Shown one piece after another: positions 1 through 6,467 of a stretch of DNA of 28,303 bases. The DNA is from an uncultured Clostridium sp. (GTDB taxonomy: Bacteria > Bacillota > Clostridia > TANB77 > CAG-508). The position numbers and the translations under genes are program-made. The notes below the pieces were generated by a model. The model searched no databases, had not been told where the DNA came from, and saw only the letters and a program-made list of their open reading frames with translations. The stretch's first letter is position 1, and each line of letters starts with the position of its first letter. The stretch covers positions 1 to 28,303 of the forward strand of contig CATZPY010000016.1 in assembly GCA_958422985.1 (NCBI GenBank), given 5' to 3'.

Positions 1-650
1 GGTCCTCCTAAAAATGCAACAGTACCTCTTATTGGTCTACCACAAGCAAGTCCACTTATTGTCTGATTAACAACTGCCTGAAAAATTGAAGCTGCTATAT
101 CAGATTTTTCAGCTCCCTCATTTATTAAAGGTTGAACATCTGTCTTAGCGAAAACACCACAACGAGAAGCAATAGGATAAATTGTAGAATAATCTTTTGC
201 AAGCTCATTAAGTCCAGCTGTATCGGTATCTAGTAATGAAGCCATTTGGTCAAGAAATGCACCTGTACCACCAGCACAAGTTCCATTCATTCTTTGCTCT
301 ATAGATTGATCGAAGTATATTATTTTAGCATCTTCTCCACCTAGCTCAATAACTACATCCGTTTGAGGTATAAACTTTTCAACAGCTCTTTTACAAGATA
401 CAACTTCTTGAATAAAAGGTAGCCCTAAGAATGTAGCTGCAGACATTGCTCCAGAACCTGTAAGAGCAATAGTAAATTTACTGTTTGGAAATTTTTCTGG
501 TAATGAATCTAAGACTTTGCAAACAGTATTCTTAGTATCTGAAAAATGTCTTGTATAATCTGAATATATTTCTTTTTTATTAGAATCTATAACTATAATT
601 TTTACTGTTGTTGATCCTACATCTAGGCCAACATGAAGTATATTTTCCAT
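1..650 (-). CDS. Acyl-CoA dehydratase activator (BadF/BadG/BcrA/BcrD family), N-terminal part
   Basis: The first 216 residues are visible; the gene continues past the left edge. The start is ATG at 650 behind a GAAAGGAG ribosome site. The fold is an ASKHA ATPase: the phosphate-1 motif GLDVGSTTVK lies at residues 8-17 and ELGGEDAKI at about 102-110. Cys125 (NGTCAGGTGAF) and Cys164 (ASRCGVF) sit where the HgdC/BcrA-type activators bind the bridging [4Fe-4S] cluster. Known members hydrolyse ATP to inject one electron into 2-hydroxyacyl-CoA dehydratases or benzoyl-CoA reductases, and are very oxygen sensitive. The segment around AFLGG at the window edge resembles the very long Clostridia version (about 1400 aa, activator fused to dehydratase-like domains), but the length cannot be checked here. 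The family assignment is firm; the substrate is unknown. Confidence 0.9.
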   Translation of the reverse strand, partial: MENILHVGLDVGSTTVKIIVIDSNKKEIYSDYTRHFSDTKNTVCKVLDSLPEKFPNSKFTIALTGSGAMSAATFLGLPFIQEVVSCKRAVEKFIPQTDVVIELGGEDAKIIYFDQSIEQRMNGTCAGGTGAFLDQMASLLDTDTAGLNELAKDYSTIYPIASRCGVFAKTDVQPLINEGAEKSDIAASIFQAVVNQTISGLACGRPIRGTVAFLGG

Positions 651-699
651 AAGTTTCTCCTTTCAATACTTTTATAAAAAAGTACAATTTCACAAGATA

Positions 700-728
700 A
701 TTTTATACGGAAAAAGCTATTTTGTCAA
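700..728 (-). promoter_or_regulatory. Sigma-A promoter of the dehydratase activator
   Basis: On the minus strand TTGACA (728-723), a 17-bp spacer and TAAAAT (705-700) match the vegetative consensus closely. Transcription would start about 45 nt before the ATG at 650. Confidence 0.75.
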
Positions 729-752
729 ATTGTAAAAATATGAAAATAAGTT

Positions 753-780
753 ATATTTTATACTTGTCTTTCATAATAAT
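753..780 (+). promoter_or_regulatory. Possible sigma-E-like promoter before the GerMN gene
   Basis: ATATT (753-757), a 14-bp spacer and CATAATAAT (772-780) resemble the mother-cell sigma-E pattern (ATATT, N14-15, CATANNNT), only 25 nt before the start codon. No good sigma-A promoter was seen on this strand. The -10 match is partial, so this is a suggestion that fits the sporulation role of the gene. Confidence 0.3.
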
Positions 781-804
781 TAATCAAGAAAAAGGAGGGA
801 TAAA

Positions 805-1377
805 ATGAAAAAAAGAGAAGGTTTTTTTATTGTTTTTTTCTTAATACTATTAGTGGTAATTCTAGGATTTGTAATATACTATTTTAATAGAAATGATTTT
901 AAAGAAAAGAATGAAATAATAGAAGAATATGTTCCAGAAGAAGAAATAAGTGAAAATCAATTAAGAAATACAATTATTTCACTATATTTTGTAAATAAAG
1001 AAAGCAAAGAAATTAATCCAGAAGCAAGAAATATAAATGCAAATGAATTATTAAAGAATCCATATAAATACTTAATAGAACAATTGATTTCAGGACCAAA
1101 AAATGAAAAACTAGAAAAAGCAATACCAGAAAATACGAAATTAAATAATGTAAAATTAATTGAAGATATATTATACATAGATTTTTCGGAGGATTTTATA
1201 AATAATGCAATAGAAGGAAAAGAAAACGAAGATGTAATTATTGAAACAATAGTAAAGACAGTTACAGAATTAAATGAAGTTAATTCTGTAAGAATATTAA
1301 TAAATGGAGAGGAAAATAAATCTTTTAAAGATGGGGAAATAAGTTTTGAAAATAATTTTTCTAGACAAGATTATTAA
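805..1377 (+). CDS. GerMN-domain sporulation/germination protein
   Basis: A 190-aa protein starting behind a strong AAAGGAGGG site (791-799). Residues 7-27 form one hydrophobic membrane anchor, followed by an acidic linker and a single GerMN domain from about residue 52 to 170. The features are the beta-strand IISLYFVNKE, the segment KNPYKYLIEQLISGP, a linker with many Asn and Lys residues, and ILYIDFSEDF. Known members (B. subtilis GerM, with two such domains) sit on the outside of the forespore or mother-cell membrane and are needed for normal sporulation and germination. Here there is one domain, and a non-lipidated anchor because no Cys follows the hydrophobic stretch. The domain assignment is good; the exact role is inferred. 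Confidence 0.75.
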   Translation: MKKREGFFIVFFLILLVVILGFVIYYFNRNDFKEKNEIIEEYVPEEEISENQLRNTIISLYFVNKESKEINPEARNINANELLKNPYKYLIEQLISGPKNEKLEKAIPENTKLNNVKLIEDILYIDFSEDFINNAIEGKENEDVIIETIVKTVTELNEVNSVRILINGEENKSFKDGEISFENNFSRQDY

Positions 1378-1508
1378 TTTTGTTTTTTTAAAAATTCAGC
1401 AAAATTTTTAGTCTTTAATAAGATTGTAAATTTATTTAGAAAACTTTCAACCTGATATAAAGAACAAATTAAATTATTTTTCTTATTTGTAATTTCCTTT
1501 TTATCCAT
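1374..1508 (-). CDS. Small ORF of 44 aa, unknown function
   Basis: This open frame reads MDKKEITNKKN at its start and ends in LKKQN. It has a GGAGG site 11 nt before the ATG, slightly farther than ideal. The peptide is Lys/Asn-rich with an amphipathic middle part (CSLYQVESFLNKF, then FAEFLKK). Its stop codon overlaps the last 4 nt of the convergent GerMN gene, which leaves no room for a terminator. No family is recognised and no clear sigma-A promoter was found on this strand. It fills an otherwise empty 213-bp gap and its codon use matches the neighbours. It may be a real small protein or a chance frame. Confidence 0.4.
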   Translation of the reverse strand: MDKKEITNKKNNLICSLYQVESFLNKFTILLKTKNFAEFLKKQN

Positions 1509-1528
1509 AGTTATAATTACCTCCAAAT

Positions 1529-1557
1529 TTGAAAAAATTAAATATATAGTATATAAT
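1529..1557 (+). promoter_or_regulatory. Sigma-A promoter of trmN6-rsmI
   Basis: TTGAAA (1529-1534), a 17-bp spacer and a perfect TATAAT (1552-1557), 34 nt before the trmN6 start codon. Confidence 0.75.
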
Positions 1558-1590
1558 ATGAAATGAAATTTATTATGTTGAGGAATAAAA

Positions 1591-2328
1591 ATGAAATTAG
1601 AGAAAAATGAAAGAATAGACGATTTAGAATATAAAGGACTAAAAATTATACAAAATGAAAATTATTTTTGTTTTGGAATAGATAGTATTTTATTAAGTGA
1701 TTTTTCAAAAGAAATAAAAAAAGATAGTACAATATTGGATATTGGGACAGGAACAGGAATAATTAGTATTTTATTATCTAAAAAGACAGAATGCAAAAAA
1801 ATATATGCATTAGAAATTCAAAAAGATATAGCTGAAATGGCTAATAGAAGTGTTAAATTAAATAATTTAGAAGATAAAATAACAATAATAAATGATAACA
1901 TAAAAAATATAATAAATTATTTAAATGCAAATTCAGTAAATGCAATAGTTACAAATCCACCATATAAAAAAGAAAATAGTGGTGTGAAAAATGAAAATAT
2001 TAATAAATTAATTTCAAGACATGAAATTACAGCAAATTTGGAGGACTTTATTGCTAATGGTAGCAAAGTTCTAAAAGATAAAGGTTCTTTTTATATGGTA
2101 AATAGACCAGAAAGATTGAGTGAAATAATTAATATATTTAAAAAATATAAAATAGAAGCAAAAAAATTGAGAATAGTTTATTCCAAACTTGATAGTAAGC
2201 CAAACTTAATTTTAATAAAAGGAGTAAAAAATGCAAAGCCATTTTTAGAAATAGAAAAACCATTAGTTATATATAATGAAGATAATTCATATACAGATGA
2301 AATTTTAAGAATATATAATAAAAAATAG
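1591..2328 (+). CDS. trmN6: tRNA1(Val) (adenine37-N6)-methyltransferase-like protein (TrmN6/YabB)
   Basis: A 245-aa class I SAM-dependent methyltransferase. The N-terminal part has the FCFGIDSILLSDF segment typical of the TrmN6 family. The SAM-binding loop DIGTGTGIISILL spans residues 50-62, the acidic residue ending strand 2 is in ALEIQ (about 73-77), and the catalytic NPPY is at 122-125, as in adenine-N6 methyltransferases. The family modifies A37 of tRNA in E. coli (YfiC); the Firmicutes homologue is YabB. It is followed 8 nt later by rsmI, as in the B. subtilis yabB-rsmI-abrB region. The ribosome site is TTGAGGA. The family is certain; the target base is inferred from E. coli. Confidence 0.85.
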   Translation: MKLEKNERIDDLEYKGLKIIQNENYFCFGIDSILLSDFSKEIKKDSTILDIGTGTGIISILLSKKTECKKIYALEIQKDIAEMANRSVKLNNLEDKITIINDNIKNIINYLNANSVNAIVTNPPYKKENSGVKNENINKLISRHEITANLEDFIANGSKVLKDKGSFYMVNRPERLSEIINIFKKYKIEAKKLRIVYSKLDSKPNLILIKGVKNAKPFLEIEKPLVIYNEDNSYTDEILRIYNKK

Positions 2329-2336
2329 GAGGAAAA

Positions 2337-3164
2337 ATGAAAGGAAAATTATATATAGTAGCTACACCAATAGGCAACTTAGAAGATATTACATTAAGAG
2401 CCATTAATGTATTAAAAGAAGTAGATTTTATAATAGCAGAAGATACAAGGCATTCTTTAAAGTTATTAAATCATTTAGAGATTTCGAAGCCATTAATTAG
2501 TTATCATAGGCACAATGAAGAAAATAAAACAGAAGATATACTAAATAAAATAGAAGAAGGAAAAAATATTGCATTAATTTCAGATGCGGGAACGCCAGTT
2601 ATTTCAGATCCAGGAGAATTTATTGTAAAGGAAGCAATAGAAAGGGAGATAGAGGTAATACCTATTCCAGGAGCTTGTGCGATTATAACAGCTTTAATGG
2701 CAGCAGGAGTAAATACTCGTAATTTTACATTCTACGGATTTTTATCATTAAATAAAAAAATTAGAACGAAAGAATTAGAGCAAATAAAAGACAATAATAA
2801 TACTGTAATATTATATGAGGCACCACATAAAATAAAAAATACAATGCGAGATTTGGAAAATTATGTAGATGATAGAAGGATTGTTATAGCTAGAGAATTA
2901 ACCAAAATACATGAAGAATTTATAAGGGGGAAAATAGATGAAATTAAAGATAAATTGCAAAATCCCAAAGGAGAATATGTAATAATAATAGATAAAAATG
3001 AAAATATCAACGAAAATGAAGAGAATAAATTAAGTGAGTTATCCATAGAAGAGCATTATAAATATTATGAAAAAATGGGGCTAGAAAAAAAAGAAATAAT
3101 CAAGAAAATAGCAAAAGATAGACAAGTTGCAAAAAATGAAATTTATAAGCAATTTACCAATTAA
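2337..3164 (+). CDS. rsmI: 16S rRNA (cytidine1402-2'-O)-methyltransferase RsmI
   Basis: This 275-aa protein has the full tetrapyrrole-methylase fold of RsmI. The N-terminal signature is ATPIGNLEDITLRA (9-22), followed by AEDTRHS (34-40), the SAM-contact segment ISDAGTPVISDPG, PGACA, FYGFL, and YEAPHKI. It 2'-O-methylates C1402 in the decoding centre of the 30S subunit. A C-terminal helical domain with EIIKKIAKDRQVAKNEIYKQ follows, as usual. AGGAGG overlaps the end of trmN6, so the two are one transcription unit. A hairpin terminator follows at once. Confidence 0.95.
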   Translation: MKGKLYIVATPIGNLEDITLRAINVLKEVDFIIAEDTRHSLKLLNHLEISKPLISYHRHNEENKTEDILNKIEEGKNIALISDAGTPVISDPGEFIVKEAIEREIEVIPIPGACAIITALMAAGVNTRNFTFYGFLSLNKKIRTKELEQIKDNNNTVILYEAPHKIKNTMRDLENYVDDRRIVIARELTKIHEEFIRGKIDEIKDKLQNPKGEYVIIIDKNENINENEENKLSELSIEEHYKYYEKMGLEKKEIIKKIAKDRQVAKNEIYKQFTN

Positions 3165-3174
3165 TTAGCCATAA

Positions 3175-3213
3175 AAAAGAGAACATCTGAATTATAGGAT
3201 GTTCTTTTTTATT
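3175..3213. terminator. Bidirectional terminator between rsmI and abrB
   Basis: The stem GAACATC/GATGTTC (3181-3187 with 3198-3204) is flanked by an A run on the left and a T run on the right, so it can end transcription of the two convergent genes from both sides. Confidence 0.85.
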
Positions 3214-3252
3214 TAGAAATATATAAATAAAAATTTGGAATAATTATTTATA

Positions 3253-3510
3253 TTATTTTTCTTCATCTTCTATTTTTGATAGAGATGTAATACATTTTGG
3301 ACAAATTAATTTATCTTTATATGTTACTAAATTTTTTGTATTACCGCAAAAAATACAATTAGGTTCATATTTTTTTAACACTATAGAAGAACCATCAACA
3401 TATATTTCAATAGGATCTTTTTCTTTAATATCAAACTTGTTTCTTAATTCTATAGGAATGACAACTCTTCCTAATTCATCTACTCTTCTTACAATTCCTG
3501 TTGATTTCAT
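3253..3510 (-). CDS. abrB: AbrB-family transition-state regulator with a C-terminal CxxC/CxxC segment
   Basis: The N-terminal 45 residues are a classic AbrB swapped-hairpin DNA-binding domain: STGIVRRVDELGRVVIP, then IELRNKF and IEIYVDGSSIVLKKY, very close to B. subtilis AbrB. I place the start at the ATG at 3510 (85 aa), because GGAGG (3522-3518) is 7 nt from it and only 1 nt from the upstream in-frame TTG. AbrB proteins bind AT-rich promoters during growth and repress post-exponential and sporulation genes. The C-terminal half differs from B. subtilis AbrB: it carries CIFC and CPKC pairs 19 residues apart, like a small zinc ribbon. It has its own promoter and faces rsmI. Confidence 0.9.
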   Translation of the reverse strand: MKSTGIVRRVDELGRVVIPIELRNKFDIKEKDPIEIYVDGSSIVLKKYEPNCIFCGNTKNLVTYKDKLICPKCITSLSKIEDEEK

Positions 3511-3553
3511 GTACAATCCTCCTCATCCAAATTAAACGACAATTTATACTATA

Positions 3554-3582
3554 ATAATAGCATATAAACTCGGATTGGTCAA
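3554..3582 (-). promoter_or_regulatory. Sigma-A promoter of abrB
   Basis: TTGACC (3582-3577), a 17-bp spacer and TATTAT (3559-3554) on the minus strand, about 45 nt before the abrB start. Confidence 0.7.
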
Positions 3583-3673
3583 TAATTTAAGATTAAGAAA
3601 GTTTTCCTGTTTTTGGAAATATTTTGTATAAAATTAAATTTAAACTAATAGAATGAAATATGGAGGAGAAATA

Positions 3674-4249
3674 ATGTTAAATAAGTTGTGGCCATGTTTT
3701 ATAGTAATTTCGTTTATTTATGCAATTTTGAATTTTAATATGAATGAACTGAATAATTCTATTTTCGATTCATGTAAGCAAACAATTGAAATGCTCTTAA
3801 GTTTTATGGGGATTATGTGTATGTGGAATGGAATAATGGAAATTGTTAAAGAAACTACATTAATAAATAAAATAACAAAATGTTTATCTCCAATCATGAA
3901 GTTTTTATTTCCAGATGTAAAAAAGGATAAAAAAGCATATAAAGAGATATCAATGAATATTGTTGCAAATTTTCTAGGTTTAGGAAATGCAGCAACACCA
4001 TTGGGGCTTAAGGCTATACGATCATTGCAAGAAGAAAATAAAAATAAAGAAGAGTTATCTAATTCTATGGTAATGTTTATAGTTTTAAATACAGCATCTA
4101 TACAAATTATTCCAACAACAGTAATTGCAATAAGAGCTTCAATGGGAGCGGCAAATCCATCTAGTATAATAGTTCCAAGTTATATGGCTAGTATTATAGC
4201 AGTTGTAATAGGAATATTAACCGTTAAAATCTTATCAAAAAAGGAGTAA
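3674..4249 (+). CDS. spmA: Spore maturation protein A
   Basis: A 191-aa membrane protein of the nucleoside-recognition (Gate, SpmA) family with about five hydrophobic segments. Recognisable stretches are the N-terminal membrane helix, MGIMCMWNGIMEI, LFPDVKKDKKAY, NFLGLGNAATPLGLKA and FIVLNTASIQIIPTTVIAIR. The start is put at the ATG at 3674: an in-frame ATG at 3653 exists, but the GGAGGA site (3662-3667) lies between them. SpmA and SpmB together are needed for dehydration of the spore core in Bacillus and Clostridium. spmB follows after 4 nt. No convincing promoter, sigma-E or sigma-A, could be read upstream. Confidence 0.93.
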   Translation: MLNKLWPCFIVISFIYAILNFNMNELNNSIFDSCKQTIEMLLSFMGIMCMWNGIMEIVKETTLINKITKCLSPIMKFLFPDVKKDKKAYKEISMNIVANFLGLGNAATPLGLKAIRSLQEENKNKEELSNSMVMFIVLNTASIQIIPTTVIAIRASMGAANPSSIIVPSYMASIIAVVIGILTVKILSKKE

Positions 4250-4253
4250 AAAA

Positions 4254-4778
4254 ATGAATTTTATTAATTATATATCGGAAATTATAATTCCATTTATAAT
4301 TGTTTTTATAATAGCGTATGGATTTATAGAAAAAAAGAATGTATATGATATATTTATTATAGGTGCAAAAAAAGGAATAAAAATAGTAATAGAATTATTC
4401 CCAACTTTACTCGCAATATTTTTAGCAATAAATTTATTAAAAAGTTCAGGAATAATTAATTTTGTAGTTAACTTAATGGAGCCACTGTTGAAAATGTTAA
4501 ATATTCCTGTAGAGATAATGCCATTAGCAATATTAAGGCCAATTTCAGGTAGTGCATCTATGGGTATTGCTACGAATATAATACAAGAAAATGGCGTTGA
4601 CAGCAAAATAGGATTAATTGCAGCAACAATAATGGGAGCAACAGAAACTACATTTTATACAATTGCTTTATATACTAGTTCAATAGGGGTAAGGAAAATA
4701 AGATTTACACTACTTGCATCATTACTTATAAACCTTGTAAGTGTTGCAACTGTAATTATTTTATTTAATTATATGTAG
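4254..4778 (+). CDS. spmB: Spore maturation protein B
   Basis: A 174-aa membrane protein, partner of SpmA. It has four to five hydrophobic segments and the family's core motifs: LFPTLLAIFLAINLLKSSG, then ILRPISGSASMG and a final GATETTFYTIALYTSSIG segment. SpmA/SpmB together set spore core water content and heat resistance in known organisms. Its ribosome site (AAAGGAG) lies at the end of spmA, so the two are translated from one message. No terminator follows directly. Confidence 0.93.
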   Translation: MNFINYISEIIIPFIIVFIIAYGFIEKKNVYDIFIIGAKKGIKIVIELFPTLLAIFLAINLLKSSGIINFVVNLMEPLLKMLNIPVEIMPLAILRPISGSASMGIATNIIQENGVDSKIGLIAATIMGATETTFYTIALYTSSIGVRKIRFTLLASLLINLVSVATVIILFNYM

Positions 4779-4799
4779 AAAAATGTCGAATGATTTTTA

Positions 4800-4828
4800 T
4801 TGACAAAGAAACAAAAAGGGAGTAATAT
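4800..4828 (+). promoter_or_regulatory. Sigma-A promoter of the 33-aa peptide
   Basis: TTGACA (4800-4805), a 17-bp spacer and TAATAT (4823-4828). The position, 27 nt before the small ORF start, fits a dedicated promoter. Confidence 0.6.
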
Positions 4829-4854
4829 AAATAAAATTAATTCAAAGAGGAAAT

Positions 4855-4956
4855 ATGTTTTTTAAAATATTAATTTTTATTTCAATTTATTTTTTTATAA
4901 AGAAAATTATTCAAGAAATTATTTCTAAAAAAATCCAAAAAAAGTTAAAAAGTTAA
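4855..4956 (+). CDS. 33-aa hydrophobic/basic membrane peptide, unknown function
   Basis: The frame starts MFFKILIFISIYFF and ends IQKKLKS. It has AAAGAGG 5 nt before the ATG and a good sigma-A promoter just upstream, so it looks expressed. Residues 1-14 are a short membrane segment; the rest is strongly basic (ten Lys). This layout, one short membrane helix with a charged tail, is shared by type I toxins and by small regulatory membrane peptides, but no family is recognised and no antisense RNA promoter is clear. It sits between spmB and a 93-bp inverted-repeat element. Confidence 0.5.
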   Translation: MFFKILIFISIYFFIKKIIQEIISKKIQKKLKS

Positions 4957-4963
4957 TAATCTT

Positions 4964-5056
4964 ACAGAAGGAGCAATTTTATATGCTTATAATTATTACA
5001 GCTCCCCCAAAAAAAGAAGAGATAATTGCATAAAAATAATATAATGTTCCTTCTGT
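4964..5056. repeat. 93-bp element with terminal inverted repeats
   Basis: ACAGAAGGA (4964-4972) is repeated inverted as TCCTTCTGT (5048-5056). The similarity extends inward imperfectly, and an inner GGAGC (4970-4974)/GCTCC pairing can also form. RNA from either strand could fold into a long imperfect hairpin. On the plus strand it holds a 16-codon frame (4983-5033, MLIIITAPP start) behind GAAGGAG; on the minus strand a 28-codon frame (5065-4979). It may act as a terminator for rlmH, a structured RNA, or a small MITE-like insertion. Confidence 0.4.
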
Positions 5057-5070
5057 AGCCCCCAATATAT

Positions 5071-5553
5071 TTACCAATGATAAGTTTCGTTATTAGATAT
5101 TTTAAAAGCTCTAAATAATTGTTCAACTAAAAATATTCTTATTAATTGATGAGGAAATGTCATTTTGGAAAAACAAATTTTTTCATCTGCTACATTCAAA
5201 ACATCTTCAGATATTCCTAGGGTGCCTCCAATAATAAAAGTAATAGAACTATTATAATTAAGAGCTATAGAGTCAAGTTTAGATGAGAAGTCTTCAGAAG
5301 AATATTGTTTACCTTTTAAATCTAAACAAATTTTATAAGAATCTTTTTTTAAATGAGCCAATATTTTATTTCCCTCAGAATTTTTTATATTATTAATAAT
5401 TTTATCATTTAATTTTGAAGGTAATTTTTCATCAGGAAGTTCTATAATATTTAAATTACAGTATTTAGAAAGTCTTTTTGAATATTCGTTTATTGCATCT
5501 TTTAAAAAATTTTCCTTAATTTTACCAATACATATTATATTAATAGATAACAT
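5071..5553 (-). CDS. rlmH: 23S rRNA (pseudouridine1915-N3)-methyltransferase RlmH
   Basis: A 160-aa SPOUT methyltransferase of the usual length. It begins with the MLSINIICIGKIKE strand; the trefoil-knot segments are FIIGGTLGISEDV and KMTFPHQLIRIFLVEQLFRAFKI, ending in YHW where most members end YHK. It methylates pseudouridine 1915 in helix 69 of assembled 70S ribosomes. GGAGG sits 5 nt before the ATG. It follows walJ on the same strand after about 105 nt, as in the B. subtilis walJ-rlmH region, but a hairpin lies between them and no strong promoter was recognised. Confidence 0.95.
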   Translation of the reverse strand: MLSINIICIGKIKENFLKDAINEYSKRLSKYCNLNIIELPDEKLPSKLNDKIINNIKNSEGNKILAHLKKDSYKICLDLKGKQYSSEDFSSKLDSIALNYNSSITFIIGGTLGISEDVLNVADEKICFSKMTFPHQLIRIFLVEQLFRAFKISNNETYHW

Positions 5554-5613
5554 AACAACCTCCTTATATTATTAGAAAGGAATAAAAAATCATGAATAGT
5601 AGTTAATATAAAA

Positions 5614-5644
5614 TAAACTGCTATATAATTTTCATAGCAGTTTA
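5614..5644 (-). terminator. Hairpin after walJ, probable terminator
   Basis: An 11-bp perfect stem TAAACTGCTAT/ATAGCAGTTTA (5614-5624 with 5634-5644) with a 9-nt loop follows the walJ stop on the minus strand. The tail is T-rich but interrupted (TTTATTTTATATT), so termination is probably partial. Confidence 0.55.
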
Positions 5645-5658
5645 TAAGAAATTATATA

Positions 5659-6450
5659 CTAAGAAACAGTAACTAACTTACTAGGTTCATTTCTATTAGC
5701 AACAGATACTCTTATAGAATTTTCATCAAAGTTTTTACTTATTAATTCTTCTATAACAGTTTGATAAGCTAATTCTGGAAAATTATTTTCTTTGCTTAAA
5801 TGTCCAAGCATAACTTCTTGCAAAGATCCTTTGGATAAATAAGCTATCGTCTTACCAGCCATTTCATTTGGCAAATGACCATTTGGACCTAAAATTCTAG
5901 TTTTCAAGTAATATGGGTATTTTCCAGATTTTAATATTTCAGGATCATAATTAGATTCTAGCAAAATAAAAGAACTACCATCTAATTTATTTATAATAGA
6001 ATTAGTCATATGTCCAATATCTGTTGCTATACTAATTTTATCATTATTATTTATAATATTAAAACCACAAGGATCTGCGGCATCATGAGGAATAGAAAAA
6101 GGGTCAACAGTTAAATCACCAATTTCGAATTTTTCATATGATTTAAAGGTTTTTTGATTTATACTATCAATGCGCTCTCTTTGTTTAGGCATTGCATCCC
6201 AAGTCTTTTCATTTGCATAAACAGGTATATTATATTTAGAAGATAACATCCCTAAACTTTGCACATGGTCAGAATGCTCATGTGTAACAATAACTGCATC
6301 TATATCAGAAATAGAAATATCATTAGAAGACAAAGCAGAAGTTAGTTTTTTTAAACTAACTCCACTATCTACTAATATTTTTGTATTATTACTTTCAATA
6401 AAAAGACTATTTCCCGTACTTCCACTATATAAACTTCTAAAATTTAACAT
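5659..6450 (-). CDS. walJ: WalJ/YycJ-like metallo-beta-lactamase-fold hydrolase
   Basis: A 263-aa protein with the MBL metal-binding motif THEHSDH at residues 56-62, a start of LYSGSTGNSLFIES, the second-shell ATDIGH (about 139-144), LLESNYD, and GHLSKENN near the C-terminus. These are the signatures of the YycJ/WalJ subgroup. Known members are thought to be nucleases acting in DNA repair, and in Bacillus are encoded with the WalRK cell-wall two-component system; here it follows murA by only 17 nt, so it shares the murA message. The ribosome site is AAAGGATG. The family is firm; the biochemical role is inferred. Confidence 0.88.
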   Translation of the reverse strand: MLNFRSLYSGSTGNSLFIESNNTKILVDSGVSLKKLTSALSSNDISISDIDAVIVTHEHSDHVQSLGMLSSKYNIPVYANEKTWDAMPKQRERIDSINQKTFKSYEKFEIGDLTVDPFSIPHDAADPCGFNIINNNDKISIATDIGHMTNSIINKLDGSSFILLESNYDPEILKSGKYPYYLKTRILGPNGHLPNEMAGKTIAYLSKGSLQEVMLGHLSKENNFPELAYQTVIEELISKNFDENSIRVSVANRNEPSKLVTVS

Positions 6451-6467
6451 TTAATTTCATCCTTTGC

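Noticed and set aside
3653..3673. Upstream in-frame ATG of spmA
   Set aside because: The GGAGGA ribosome site lies inside this extension, so ATG 3674 is the start.
4268..4606. 112-codon minus-strand frame over spmB
   Set aside because: Antisense to a clear SpmB; hydrophobic shadow frames are expected opposite membrane genes.
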